Source: Lachnospiraceae bacterium (GTDB taxonomy: Bacteria; Bacillota; Clostridia; Lachnospirales; Lachnospiraceae). Taken from it: a stretch of 64,000 nucleotides of DNA. The position numbers were made by a program, and so were the translations under genes. This document shows, one piece after another, positions 8,332 through 16,739 of this stretch (position 1 is the stretch's first letter; each line of letters begins with the position of its first letter). The stretch spans positions 1-64,000 of the forward strand of contig JALEJP010000083.1 in NCBI GenBank assembly GCA_022769625.1, read 5' to 3'. Below the pieces are notes generated by a model, which made no database searches, had not been told where the DNA came from, and saw nothing but the letters and a program-made list of their open reading frames with translations.

Positions 8332-9095
8332 ACACCTCCCGTAAGCAGCATGCCAAGAGCAACACCGGCCGCAATGGCCGCCGCACTGACAAAGGCTTCC
8401 AGTGCCTTCGCCCCGCCTGCCACATAATTTCCCTGCAGTGTATCACGTACCGCTGTGGTGAGCGCAGCGCCGGGCACTATGGGCATGATTCCTCCAATGA
8501 TCACGATATCCATTCTGGCATGGAGCCATGAGATATGAGAGGCTGCAAAAGCAGTCAGAGAAATCACAGTCGCATCCAGCAGAAGCTGCAGAAAGTTATT
8601 CAGGTCGATTTTACGGCAGAAAAACATCACTGCCCCCATGCAGATACCCGCCACTCCCGCTCCCACGGCATCCCGAAAGCTGCCTCCAAGCAATATGGCA
8701 AAAGATGTCGCCACCAGAACCTGAGAGACATATTTCTGCCAGGCTGCATAGGAATTCAGTTTCATATATTTCAGCCTGTGAAAGGCTTCTTTCAGACTGA
8801 TACTGCCGCTGCAGAATTGTCTGGAAATACTGTTAACCTCTGCAATTTTGCTGAGATTGGTTCCCCTGGTCTCAATCCGTTTCACCACTGTCATGGAATC
8901 CACACCTGGATCATCCAGTGTCACGATTAGACCGGTTGGAGTCACATAGGCTTCCGCCGTCTTCAGGTTCGACACCTTAAGAATACGGTAAATGGTATCC
9001 TCCACCCGATGGATCTCGGCTCCATTCTGAAGCATGATCTGCCCGGCAAGCACCGCCGTATCCAGCACAAGCTTATAATCCGTTATTTCTTCCAT
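8328..9095 (-). CDS. ThrE-type threonine/serine exporter, YjjP-like subunit
   Basis: 255 aa from the ATG at 9095, which has GGAGG four bases upstream; an ATG at 9113 has no ribosome site. A soluble N-terminal part of about 115 residues with the family segment MLQNGAEIHRVEDTIYRI precedes five predicted membrane helices (DUF1212). IMPIVPGAALTTAVRDTL near 205-222 parallels the VPGAS element of the partner subunit, consistent with duplicated halves. Expressed with the partner and probably with the HAAS-domain gene upstream. Confidence 0.87.
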   Translation of the reverse strand: MEEITDYKLVLDTAVLAGQIMLQNGAEIHRVEDTIYRILKVSNLKTAEAYVTPTGLIVTLDDPGVDSMTVVKRIETRGTNLSKIAEVNSISRQFCSGSISLKEAFHRLKYMKLNSYAAWQKYVSQVLVATSFAILLGGSFRDAVGAGVAGICMGAVMFFCRKIDLNNFLQLLLDATVISLTAFAASHISWLHARMDIVIIGGIMPIVPGAALTTAVRDTLQGNYVAGGAKALEAFVSAAAIAAGVALGMLLTGGV

Positions 9096-9126
9096 AATTC
9101 CTCCACAATCCATGAAATAATATTCT

Positions 9127-9561
9127 TTATCTCTTTCGCAGCCAGGAGATCAGAATCCCAACCAGAATCACCGGTACAAGAATCGGGATCAGAACTTTCA
9201 GAATGGTAACAGCCAGAAAAATCAGTAAGATTACAAAAAGCCATAACAGCCACGAGGGAATCTGGTACACATGAGACTGTGAAGCTCTGTGACAGCTGCC
9301 ATCCTCCCGGGCCGGATTTCTGTTATCTGTTCCTTCTGTGAAAGAATCGTATCGCTCCTCCTGTCCACAGGTGTCTATAATGGTCTTTGCAATCAGAAGC
9401 GGACTTCCAAGCTCCTCAAGGACCTGCTCTTCTGTTTTGCCGTTTCGGACTGCATCTGTAATATATTTATCATAATATTGTAGGTTTCGTTCCACATCCT
9501 GAGGCGGAATTTCTCCTGCCAGCTTTTTGCGCAGAGTCATTAAAAATTCACCTTTTGTCAT
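9127..9561 (-). CDS. HAAS-domain (DUF1700) membrane protein
   Basis: 144 aa. The N-terminal 70 residues form the helical HAAS signature (LRKKLAGEIPPQDVERNLQYYDKYI, EEQVLEELGSP), followed by a polar linker and a C-terminal hydrophobic stretch (about 105-140) ending in Arg-Lys. GGAGG precedes the ATG by six bases. HAAS proteins usually pair with PadR-type regulators or other sensors, but none is adjacent. It lies 31 bases upstream of the exporter genes and likely shares their transcript. Function unknown. Confidence 0.75.
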   Translation of the reverse strand: MTKGEFLMTLRKKLAGEIPPQDVERNLQYYDKYITDAVRNGKTEEQVLEELGSPLLIAKTIIDTCGQEERYDSFTEGTDNRNPAREDGSCHRASQSHVYQIPSWLLWLFVILLIFLAVTILKVLIPILVPVILVGILISWLRKR

Positions 9562-9644
9562 ATTGATCCTCCGTATCTCATCTCTGTTTTCCGTTCTTGC
9601 AAACGATCATTTTCCATATATCATAGCACAGGTTGTACAAAATA

Positions 9645-9653
9645 TGCTATACT
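9645..9653 (+). promoter_or_regulatory. Extended -10 promoter for the MoxR/VWA unit
   Basis: TGCTATACT (9645-9653) is an extended -10 element without a good -35 at the usual distance. It lies about 55 bases upstream of the first gene. Confidence 0.4.
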
Positions 9654-9707
9654 CATTTTAGATGTATGTCTACAGCCCGAAAACAACCGGGATTTAGGGA
9701 GGATCCG

Positions 9708-10055
9708 ATGAAATTTGATACTTTTCTCAACACTGCGCAGGAATCCTTAAGGTTTTCCATAGCCTTTCAGGAATATTTCCATGAACCGTCACTGACCGGC
9801 CTGCAGCGCGATACCTATGAAACTTATTTAAAATCCAGGAAACGCTCTGTGCTGATTCAGATTATAAAGGACTGTGATCACCAGGCTCTGAACCGTTTTC
9901 TGGAAAACGGATGGATGGATACCCGCCTTCTGTCAGAGAGCTTTTCCCTGGCGGCCGACTGCAGCGATGCACAGCTTCTCGCACTTTTGTTTACTTACCA
10001 GCAACAGCAGGGACTTTCCTGCAAAAGGGAGGATATCTATGGAGACTTTGACTGA
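9708..10055 (+). CDS. Unknown 115-aa protein, first gene of a MoxR/VWA unit
   Basis: The ATG at 9708 follows GGGAGG by four bases. The 115-aa product is soluble and mostly helical, with residues 50-100 (SVLIQIIKDCDHQALNRFLENGWMD, SLAADCSDAQLLALLFTYQQQ) loosely resembling paired helices of an ankyrin-like solenoid. No known motif was recognised. Its end overlaps the VWA gene by 17 bases, so it is translationally coupled and probably works with it, perhaps as an adaptor. That role is inference. Confidence 0.75.
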   Translation: MKFDTFLNTAQESLRFSIAFQEYFHEPSLTGLQRDTYETYLKSRKRSVLIQIIKDCDHQALNRFLENGWMDTRLLSESFSLAADCSDAQLLALLFTYQQQQGLSCKREDIYGDFD

Positions 10056-11289
10056 AACAGCTCTGGAAATACTATCTCATCTGCGTCTTCGCTCTGCCAT
10101 GCGTTTTCCTTATCTGTCAAACGCTTTCGGTATTTTAACATGTATTCCAGATATGTCCCTTCCGGACCTGTTTTCCACAGATGGGATCTCTCTGTATTTC
10201 TCTCCCAGGCAGGTTTGCTTAAGCTACCGCAAATCACCCGACACTGTCTTCCATGCCTGGTGCCATCTGCATATGCACTGCCTTTGTTTCCACATTTTTT
10301 ATCCTCCGGACTGCGACCCGGATCTCTGGGATCTTGCCTGCGATATCTTTTCCGAGCACCTTCTTGAAAATCCGGACGCTGCAAAGCTGTGTCAAAATAC
10401 AGTCTGGGCATCCGATGTCTGTCATTTTCTGGAAGAAAAAACAGATCCGGGCGAACGGGCAGCACTTGCCGCCTCTTTTCGGCAGGACAGTCACAGGTAC
10501 TGGCGCAGCAGTTCCAGGAAAGATCCCGGGAACGATTCCGACCGGGTTCTGAAGCTGTGGAGCAGTGTCTCCGCGAAACACAGACAGAGCATCTCTGACG
10601 GTCAGGGGATGGCCGGTGAGAAAAGCGGCTCCCTGTCCCAGGAAGTTGTTCTCTCCTCCAGACAAAAATGTTATGATTACCGGAAATTTCTCACCCGGTT
10701 TATGACCTCACGGGAAGAGATTCTGCTGGATCCGGACAGTTTTGACTATATCCCCTATCTCTACGGTCTGTCACACTACCAGGATATGCCCTTGATCGAA
10801 CCTCTGGAGTATTGTGAAGTCAACCGGCTGGATGAGATTGCCATCGCAATCGACACATCCGGCTCCTGCCCTGTTCCTATTGTAAAGCGGTTTCTTGAGG
10901 AAACTTTGAATATTCTGGAACAAAAGGGTAATTTTTTCCGAAAAATGCGGGTCCATTTTATCCAATGCGATTCTGTGATCCAGGACTACCGGATTTTTAC
11001 CTGCAAAGAGGACTGGAATGCCTATCTCTCAAATGTAACTGTGTTTGGGCAGGGAAATACCGATTTCTGTCCCGTTTTTTCTCTTCTGGAACAGAAAATC
11101 AAAAAACAGGAAATCAAAAAGCTGCGGGCTCTCCTTTATTTCACCGATGGCGACGGCATTTTTCCATCTGCAAAACCAGATTTCGAGACCGCATTTATTT
11201 TTCTGAACCGGGAACTGGAAAAGCGACGGATCCCATCCTGGGCAATCCGCCTGAATCTGGAACTTTCCGACTTCCCTTCCGGACGGTAA
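10039..11289 (+). CDS. VWA-like protein with degenerate metallopeptidase domain (DUF2201 type)
   Basis: 416 aa from the ATG at 10039 (GGGAGG eight bases upstream). The C-terminal half is a von Willebrand A fold whose metal site begins DTSGS (272-276), the DxSxS motif. The N-terminal half matches the putative metallopeptidase domain that accompanies it: LWDLACDI near 96-103 corresponds to the family's conserved Asp helix, but the HExxH position reads HAWCH (72-76), so the catalytic Glu is replaced by Ala. Residues 150-215 are low-complexity. Such proteins work with MoxR ATPases, encoded here 58 bases downstream, in maturation of metal enzymes or membrane complexes. Target unknown. Confidence 0.8.
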   Translation: METLTETALEILSHLRLRSAMRFPYLSNAFGILTCIPDMSLPDLFSTDGISLYFSPRQVCLSYRKSPDTVFHAWCHLHMHCLCFHIFYPPDCDPDLWDLACDIFSEHLLENPDAAKLCQNTVWASDVCHFLEEKTDPGERAALAASFRQDSHRYWRSSSRKDPGNDSDRVLKLWSSVSAKHRQSISDGQGMAGEKSGSLSQEVVLSSRQKCYDYRKFLTRFMTSREEILLDPDSFDYIPYLYGLSHYQDMPLIEPLEYCEVNRLDEIAIAIDTSGSCPVPIVKRFLEETLNILEQKGNFFRKMRVHFIQCDSVIQDYRIFTCKEDWNAYLSNVTVFGQGNTDFCPVFSLLEQKIKKQEIKKLRALLYFTDGDGIFPSAKPDFETAFIFLNRELEKRRIPSWAIRLNLELSDFPSGR

Positions 11290-11347
11290 ACTGCATCATT
11301 GCATTTTTCCCTTCAACTGATCATCACATGCATAAGGAGTCTTATCT

Positions 11348-12874
11348 ATGAACATAAAACAGGCAAAAGAAGAAATCATACGTACCGTCCGCGCCTACAC
11401 GGCAAAAGACAGCAGTGGATGTTATAAAATCCCTTCCTCCAGACAGCGGCCGATTCTTTTGATCGGACCTCCCGGAATCGGAAAAACAGCTGTCATGGAG
11501 CAGGCTGCCAGAGCCTGCGGTGTAGGCTTTGTCTCCTACACGATCACACATCACACCCGTCAAAGCGCCATTGGACTGCCCCGCCTTCTGACCCGCACCT
11601 TTGCCGGGGAGGAATATACCGTTACGGAATATACCATGAGTGAAATTGTAGCATCCATCTACCACTGTATGGAGGAATCCGGTTTTCAGGAGGGCATCCT
11701 GTTCATCGATGAAATCAACTGTGCCTCCGAAACTCTGGCTCCTGTGATGCTGCAGTTTTTGCAGAACAAACAGTTCGGAAATCATAAAATACCCAGGGGA
11801 TGGGTGATCACAGCGGCAGGAAATCCGGAAGAATACAACAAGTCCGTCCGTACCTTCGACATTGCCACCCTGGACCGCGTGCGCAAAATCACCATCGACG
11901 CAGATTTTTCCATCTGGAAAGAATACGCTCTGGAGAATCAGGTTCACGGTGCCATCCTCTCCTATCTGGAGGCCAGGCCGCAGAATTTTTATCAGGTGCA
12001 GACCGCACAGGCGGATACGTCCTTTGTTACCGCCCGGGGATGGGAAGATCTCTCCTGGCTTCTCCTGGAATACGAAGAGCTGAAAGTTCCCGTGGATGAT
12101 GCCCTTATGGAACAGTACCTGCAGGACAAAGAGATTGCCGCAGATTTCTATGGGTGGTATCAGCTATACCGAAAATATGACAGAAGCTATCAGACTGCCG
12201 ATATCCTGGCCGGCAGTCTCAGTCCGGAGGAACAGAAACGGCAGCAGAATCTGCTTCTTCAGGCTCCCTTTCCGGAACGCCTCGCCGTCGTTTCTTTGTT
12301 TGTGTCCGGCCTGAATGCCCGCATCTCTGCATTTTGTGAAAAGCGCTCCCAGCTTGCGCTGCTCCATGCAATGATTTCCTCTTTTCGCACTTTTCAGAAA
12401 CGGCAGCCCAAACTGCCTGTTACACAGCAGCTTTCCGAGTTTCTCAGGCAGGAAAAAAAGCGTCTTACCATAAAGCTGGAAAACGGGCTGATCACGGAAC
12501 AGGATGAAACACGCACACGCCATGGATTTGAAATCCTTGGCCAGTTCTCCTATCGGTGCATGGAACAGCGCGCCCTGGATACAGAGCAGGGATTTGCCGT
12601 AATAAAGAATGGCTACCAGGAGGAACTGCGGAGTCTGGAAGCTCTGGCCGATGAGGCAGACAAGGCATTGGAAAATGCCTGCACTTATTTTGACCATTCC
12701 ATCGGTCTGTGTGCGGAAACAGGTATTTTTGCCGCATCCATTCTGCAGAATGCAGAAAATGTCCGTTTTCTGGCGGAACATCCCTGCGCGTGCTTTCTGA
12801 ACTATCAGAAAATGCTTCTGTTGGATCAAAAGCAGGAAGAACTGATGAAAAAGATTGATGCGCTGCAGCTCTAG
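11348..12874 (+). CDS. MoxR-type AAA+ ATPase
   Basis: 508 aa. Walker A GPPGIGKT at 40-47, Walker B ILFIDEIN at 117-124 and a sensor segment ITAAGNP near 155 define an AAA_5/MoxR ATPase core of about 300 residues. The C-terminal 200 residues are helical and charged with no recognised domain. AAGGAG stands ahead of the ATG. With the VWA-like protein it would form a chaperone pair in which the ATPase remodels a client held by the VWA metal site. No metal enzyme is adjacent to name the client. Confidence 0.87.
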   Translation: MNIKQAKEEIIRTVRAYTAKDSSGCYKIPSSRQRPILLIGPPGIGKTAVMEQAARACGVGFVSYTITHHTRQSAIGLPRLLTRTFAGEEYTVTEYTMSEIVASIYHCMEESGFQEGILFIDEINCASETLAPVMLQFLQNKQFGNHKIPRGWVITAAGNPEEYNKSVRTFDIATLDRVRKITIDADFSIWKEYALENQVHGAILSYLEARPQNFYQVQTAQADTSFVTARGWEDLSWLLLEYEELKVPVDDALMEQYLQDKEIAADFYGWYQLYRKYDRSYQTADILAGSLSPEEQKRQQNLLLQAPFPERLAVVSLFVSGLNARISAFCEKRSQLALLHAMISSFRTFQKRQPKLPVTQQLSEFLRQEKKRLTIKLENGLITEQDETRTRHGFEILGQFSYRCMEQRALDTEQGFAVIKNGYQEELRSLEALADEADKALENACTYFDHSIGLCAETGIFAASILQNAENVRFLAEHPCACFLNYQKMLLLDQKQEELMKKIDALQL

Positions 12875-12934
12875 CACGAAAACATGCTCGAAAACAGGCA
12901 GAAAAAAGTCTCTTAAATTTTTTTCAAAAAAGTA

Positions 12935-12963
12935 TTGACATTTTTACAAACCCATACTATAAT
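12935..12963 (+). promoter_or_regulatory. Consensus sigma-A promoter of tRNA-Arg(ACG)
   Basis: TTGACA (12935-12940) and TATAAT (12958-12963) with a 17-base spacer, about 40 bases ahead of the tRNA. Confidence 0.92.
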
Positions 12964-13002
12964 ACTAACTGTTGCTGAGGAAAACAGCAGCGAAACAAAA
13001 AT

Positions 13003-13076
13003 GTGCGTTTAGCTCAGCTGGATAGAGCGTTTGGCTACGGACCAAAAGGTCGGGGGTTCGAATCCTCTAACGCACG
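13003..13076 (+). tRNA. tRNA-Arg(ACG)
   Basis: Full cloverleaf. Acceptor GTGCGTT pairs with AACGCAC, and the anticodon loop CTACGGA gives ACG (Arg, CGN codons after A-to-I editing). CCA is not encoded. Own promoter and terminator. Confidence 0.97.
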
Positions 13077-13078
13077 TA

Positions 13079-13108
13079 GGGACATATCGTTGATATGTCC
13101 CTTTTTTT
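13079..13108 (+). terminator. Intrinsic terminator of tRNA-Arg(ACG)
   Basis: GGGACATATC (13079-13088), loop GTT, GATATGTCCC (13092-13101), then seven T. Confidence 0.95.
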
Positions 13109-13148
13109 CTTATATATAGGAAACTCGAAAGAATTTCCTATATATAAG
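13109..13148. repeat. Palindromic element copy A
   Basis: Arms 13109-13126 and 13131-13148 are complementary with one mismatch around a GAAA loop. The inner part (GGAAACTC-GAAA-GAATTTCC) is shared with copies at 37116 and 56984, while the outer arm (CTTATATATA) differs but stays self-complementary. It begins at the end of the tRNA terminator T-run and is itself not followed by a T-run. Confidence 0.75.
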
Positions 13149-13156
13149 AATATATC

Positions 13157-13948
13157 TTATTTTCCATCCCGAATCTGATACATGTGGTTGAGCGGTCCGC
13201 TCCCCTTCCCGAGATTCATTCCGTCTTTCAGTGCTCCGGAAAGATAGGCCTTTGCATTGCGGATGCTCTGCTCCATGGAATATCCGGCTGCCAGACCGGA
13301 TGCGATGGCGGATGACAGCGTGCACCCTGTTCCGTGGGTGTTTGGGTTGTCCACACGCTCTCCCCGGATCCATATCTTTCTTCCCTTTTCCAGAAACAGA
13401 TCATTGGCATCGTTGATGCTGTGCCCTCCTTTGATCAGAACAGCACCGCCTGTACGCTCGCCAAGTATCTCTGCTGCCATTTCCATATCCTGTTCACAGG
13501 TAATCTTCTTCCCGGTGAGTACTTCCGCCTCCGGAATATTGGGTGTCACCAGATCAGCTAAGGGTATCAGTTTCTCCAGCAGAACCTGTTCTGCATCCAC
13601 ATTCAGCAGTCTTTTGCCGCTTGTGGATACCATCACGGGATCCAGCACAAGATTGGATGCCTTTTCTTTTAAAAGCTTTGCCGCAATCACTTCGATGAGT
13701 GCAGCCGAGGAAACCATACCAATCTTTACAGCATCCGGATAGATGTCCGTAAAGATACAGTCCAGCTGTTTTTCCAGGAATTCGGGCGTCACATCCATAA
13801 TACCGTAAACGCCTGTGGTGTTCTGTGCCGTCAACGAGGTAATGGCACTCATGGCATACAGACCATGGGCTGCAATGGTTTTGATATCTGCCTGTATACC
13901 GGCACCGCCGCTGCAGTCACTCCCCGCTATCGTCAATACTGTTTTCAT
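13157..13948 (-). CDS. thiD: Hydroxymethylpyrimidine/phosphomethylpyrimidine kinase
   Basis: 263-aa ribokinase-fold enzyme that phosphorylates HMP and then HMP-P to HMP-PP, the pyrimidine precursor of thiamine. Family features are the N-terminal IAGSDCSGGAGIQAD (7-21), the LDPVMVSTSG block near 100-112 and GTGCTLSSAIA near 210-220, which includes the anion hole and catalytic Asp region. GGAGG precedes the ATG in the 9-base gap after the HAD gene. Last gene of the thiM-thiE-HAD-thiD set. Confidence 0.95.
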   Translation of the reverse strand: MKTVLTIAGSDCSGGAGIQADIKTIAAHGLYAMSAITSLTAQNTTGVYGIMDVTPEFLEKQLDCIFTDIYPDAVKIGMVSSAALIEVIAAKLLKEKASNLVLDPVMVSTSGKRLLNVDAEQVLLEKLIPLADLVTPNIPEAEVLTGKKITCEQDMEMAAEILGERTGGAVLIKGGHSINDANDLFLEKGRKIWIRGERVDNPNTHGTGCTLSSAIASGLAAGYSMEQSIRNAKAYLSGALKDGMNLGKGSGPLNHMYQIRDGK

Positions 13949-13957
13949 TTCTGCCTC

Positions 13958-14602
13958 CTATTTCATAAGCTCTGAAAAATCAGAAATATAGTAATCTGCT
14001 GCCCTGCGGATCTTTTCTGCTTCGTATGCGGAGGCTTCCTCCTCCACGGCAACAGTTCGGCACCCTGCCTGCTTCGCCGCACAGATTCCTTTATAAATAT
14101 CCTCATAGGCAATGCATTTTTCCGGAGCAATCCCCAGCCTTTTGGCTGCCTCCAGATAGACATCCGGAAACTCCTTGCCGCGCGGTACTTCCATCGTGGT
14201 GACAAATGCTTCAAAATAATCCAGAATCTGGTTCCGCTTCAGGCAGGGGGCAATGAGCTCATAAGCAGACGAGGTGGCTGCCGCAATGCGGGTGCCGGAC
14301 TGCTTCAATGCCTCCAGATACTCTTTTACATGTGGTTTCAGCATAACCCGCTCTGCATATGCCTCCGCTGCCATCTGATACCACTCTTCGATCAGATCCT
14401 CCGGTTTTTCATCCAGTCCAAACCGTGCAATGGTATATTCCGCCGCTCTCTGATACCCCATCGGTGTAATCATCTCCAGGTAATCATCCGGCACTTCAAA
14501 GCCGCGCTTTCCCAGAAAATCAATATCAATCTGTTTCCAGACCCACATGGAATCCAGCAGGGTACCATCCATATCAAAAATCGCGCCTTTATCGCGTATC
14601 AT
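13958..14602 (-). CDS. HAD-superfamily phosphatase in the thiamine cluster
   Basis: 214 aa. FDMDGTLLDS (9-18) carries the nucleophile and acid Asp pair of a subclass IA HAD. A helical cap follows to about residue 80, AATSSAYE is motif II, and CIAYEDIYKGICAA is the C-terminal metal site. Resembles beta-phosphoglucomutase-type phosphatases. GGAGG stands five bases before the ATG. Sitting between thiE and thiD, it is a candidate for dephosphorylating thiamine monophosphate, because ThiE makes TMP while the kinase in this window (thiN) needs free thiamine. That function is inferred from context only. Confidence 0.85.
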   Translation of the reverse strand: MIRDKGAIFDMDGTLLDSMWVWKQIDIDFLGKRGFEVPDDYLEMITPMGYQRAAEYTIARFGLDEKPEDLIEEWYQMAAEAYAERVMLKPHVKEYLEALKQSGTRIAAATSSAYELIAPCLKRNQILDYFEAFVTTMEVPRGKEFPDVYLEAAKRLGIAPEKCIAYEDIYKGICAAKQAGCRTVAVEEEASAYEAEKIRRAADYYISDFSELMK

Positions 14603-14666
14603 ATCATCCTCCGTGTGCAGGCATCCAACCTGCCTTTTCCGAAACTTATGTCACTGCTTTCTTTTA

Positions 14667-15296
14667 TCAGGAACGGAACATGGAAACCAGCTCACCTGCC
14701 GCCGCCTTAATGTCATCTGCAGCAATCACAGCTGACACCACAGCCAGTCCATCGATTCCATAACCCTTGAAATTTTCCAGTGTATTTTTGTTGATCCCTC
14801 CGATCACCACAATGGGGATTCCAACTGCCTTTCGAATTTCCTTAAGCTCCTCAATCGTAGTCACATCGGCATCCTCTTTCGTGCTGGTCGCGTACATGGC
14901 ACCAACTCCGAGATAATCTGCTCCCTCCGCTTCCGCCTGCAATGCCTCCGCAAGAGTACCTGCCGATACCCCGATGATCTTGTCCGGTCCAAGGATCCGG
15001 CGCACCACAGAGGCAGGCAGATCACTCTGCCCTACATGTACACCGTCTGCATCCACCGCAAGAGCAATATCCACACGGTCATTTATGATCAGCGGCACTT
15101 TGTAGCGATCCGTTATTTTCCTGATGCTTCTTGCTGTCTCGTAAAACTCCAGAGAGGTACAGTCCTTTTCCCGAAGCTGTACTACCGTACATCCACCCTG
15201 TACCGCCTGCTCCACAGCTTCTTCCAGCGTATCCGTGCTCATCAGTCCCCGGTCCGTACACAGATACAGAGTGTAATCAATCTCATTCTTCTTCAA
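14667..15296 (-). CDS. thiE: Thiamine phosphate synthase
   Basis: 209-aa TIM-barrel enzyme joining HMP-PP and thiazole phosphate to thiamine monophosphate. Visible family motifs are VQLREKD (39-45), [24 protein letters not shown] (70-93) and [16 protein letters not shown], with VIGGINK near 165. The start appears to be TTG at 15296, with AAGGAG nine bases upstream inside the end of thiM; the nearby ATG is out of frame. It overlaps thiM by 14 bases. Confidence 0.94.
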   Translation of the reverse strand: MKKNEIDYTLYLCTDRGLMSTDTLEEAVEQAVQGGCTVVQLREKDCTSLEFYETARSIRKITDRYKVPLIINDRVDIALAVDADGVHVGQSDLPASVVRRILGPDKIIGVSAGTLAEALQAEAEGADYLGVGAMYATSTKEDADVTTIEELKEIRKAVGIPIVVIGGINKNTLENFKGYGIDGLAVVSAVIAADDIKAAAGELVSMFRS

Positions 15297-16113
15297 ATCT
15301 GCCCATCTCCTTCATTTTTTCTGTATCCAGGCAGCTCAGCGCATCAATCACTGCAATGTGAAAGCTTCCCGTGCCTGTCTTTCCTGCTTTTTTATACGCC
15401 AACTCACCTGCCATGCCCATAGATGCGACTGAACCTGCCGCCGCTGCCAGATAATCCGGATGTTCCTCTCTGGATGCTGCAGCCGCAAAAGCTCCAGTGA
15501 TGGCACTTGTCATACATCCGGTACCAGTCACCCTGGAAAGCATCCGGTGTCCGTTTGAAATACGCACCACCCGTTTTCCATCTGTGATCACATCTACAGC
15601 ACCTGTCACTGCAGCCACACAGTGATATTTCTCAGCCGCCCGTCTTCCAACCACTGCCGCATCGTTATTGCTGTCCGCTTCGGAGCTGTCCACTCCTTTG
15701 GGGGAAACCTCAAGTCCGGCTGCAAAGGAAATCTCTGACAGATTGCCCCGCAGGACTGCGATTTTCACCTGCGACAGAATCCTTTCTGCCGTCTCGTTGC
15801 GCAGAGCGGAAGCACCTGCACCCACAGGATCAAACACCACCGGAATCCCAAGCTCATTCGCCTTTTTCCCGGCCTCCAGCATGGACTGGATGGTTCGTGC
15901 GTTTAAGGTTCCCATATTCAGCACAAGTGCAGAAGAGATGGCCGTTATATCCGCCGCCTCAGCGATATCATCTGCCATAATCGGTGAACCACCGATGGCA
16001 AGCAGTGCATTTGCACAGTCATTTACCGTCACATAATTGGTTATATTGTGTACCAGCGGCACCTGTTCCCTTACTTTTCCCAAAAGCTCTGCCGCATTTT
16101 CCAGAATCGTCAT
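15283..16113 (-). CDS. thiM: Hydroxyethylthiazole kinase
   Basis: 276-aa ribokinase-fold kinase that phosphorylates the thiazole alcohol for salvage. [20 protein letters not shown] near 20-39 and [10 protein letters not shown] with the catalytic Cys near 193 are diagnostic. AGGAGG precedes the ATG. Only 35 bases separate it from the end of mntP and they hold no terminator or TPP riboswitch, so the thi genes could be read from the metal-transport transcript. No thiC or thiG is here, so the set is a salvage route. Confidence 0.95.
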   Translation of the reverse strand: MTILENAAELLGKVREQVPLVHNITNYVTVNDCANALLAIGGSPIMADDIAEAADITAISSALVLNMGTLNARTIQSMLEAGKKANELGIPVVFDPVGAGASALRNETAERILSQVKIAVLRGNLSEISFAAGLEVSPKGVDSSEADSNNDAAVVGRRAAEKYHCVAAVTGAVDVITDGKRVVRISNGHRMLSRVTGTGCMTSAITGAFAAAASREEHPDYLAAAAGSVASMGMAGELAYKKAGKTGTGSFHIAVIDALSCLDTEKMKEMGRFEEE

Positions 16114-16148
16114 GTTGCACCTCCTAAGAAATCTTGCCTTTTAGTCTA

Positions 16149-16709
16149 TCACAAAATACCAAGGTGCTCAAGCAGTATCTTGACCCCAAGAAGCACCAGA
16201 AGAATACCTCCTGCAAGCTCTGCCTTTGACTTGTATTTTACACCAAACACATTGCCAACCTTAACTCCCACAGCAGAAAATGCAAAGGTCACCACACCAA
16301 TCAACGCTGAGGCAGGCAGTACCTCCACATTCATAAACGCAAAGGTCACACCCACAGCCAGGGCATCTATGCTGGTTGCTACAGCCAAAAGAAACATGGT
16401 CCGTACATCCAGAGAGGCATCTGCGTTCTCCTCCTCACCGGAAAGTGCCTCTTTTATCATACTGCCTCCGATCAGTCCCAGAAGAACAAACGCAACCCAG
16501 TGATCAATCGAGGAAATACGCTCACTGAACTGAAAACCAAGCAGATAGCCAATTATGGGCATCAGCATCTGAAACCCGCCAAACCACAGTCCGACCACCG
16601 CCATTTTGACAGGTGTAATTTTTTTCATGGCAAGTCCCTTGCAGATTGACACGGCAAAAGCATCCATGGAAAGCCCAACAGCCAGTATAAACAGAGTAAT
16701 AAAATCCAT
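16149..16709 (-). CDS. mntP: MntP-family manganese efflux pump
   Basis: 186 aa with six membrane helices in two related halves. SMDAFAVSICKGL (about 14-26) and SIDALAVGVTFAF (about 113-125) carry the paired membrane Asp residues of MntP transporters, which expel Mn2+ across the cytoplasmic membrane. It begins 30 bases after the stop of the P-type ATPase gene with no terminator between, so it should lie under the same Mn2+ riboswitch. In other bacteria mntP itself is often controlled by a yybP-ykoY element, which supports the assignment. Confidence 0.93.
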   Translation of the reverse strand: MDFITLFILAVGLSMDAFAVSICKGLAMKKITPVKMAVVGLWFGGFQMLMPIIGYLLGFQFSERISSIDHWVAFVLLGLIGGSMIKEALSGEEENADASLDVRTMFLLAVATSIDALAVGVTFAFMNVEVLPASALIGVVTFAFSAVGVKVGNVFGVKYKSKAELAGGILLVLLGVKILLEHLGIL

Positions 16710-16739
16710 TCTCTTATCTCCCGTTTTCTTTTTCTTTCC

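Noticed and set aside
16114..16148. TPP riboswitch expected before thiM
   Set aside because: The gap is 35 bases and holds only a ribosome site; no TPP aptamer motif is present.
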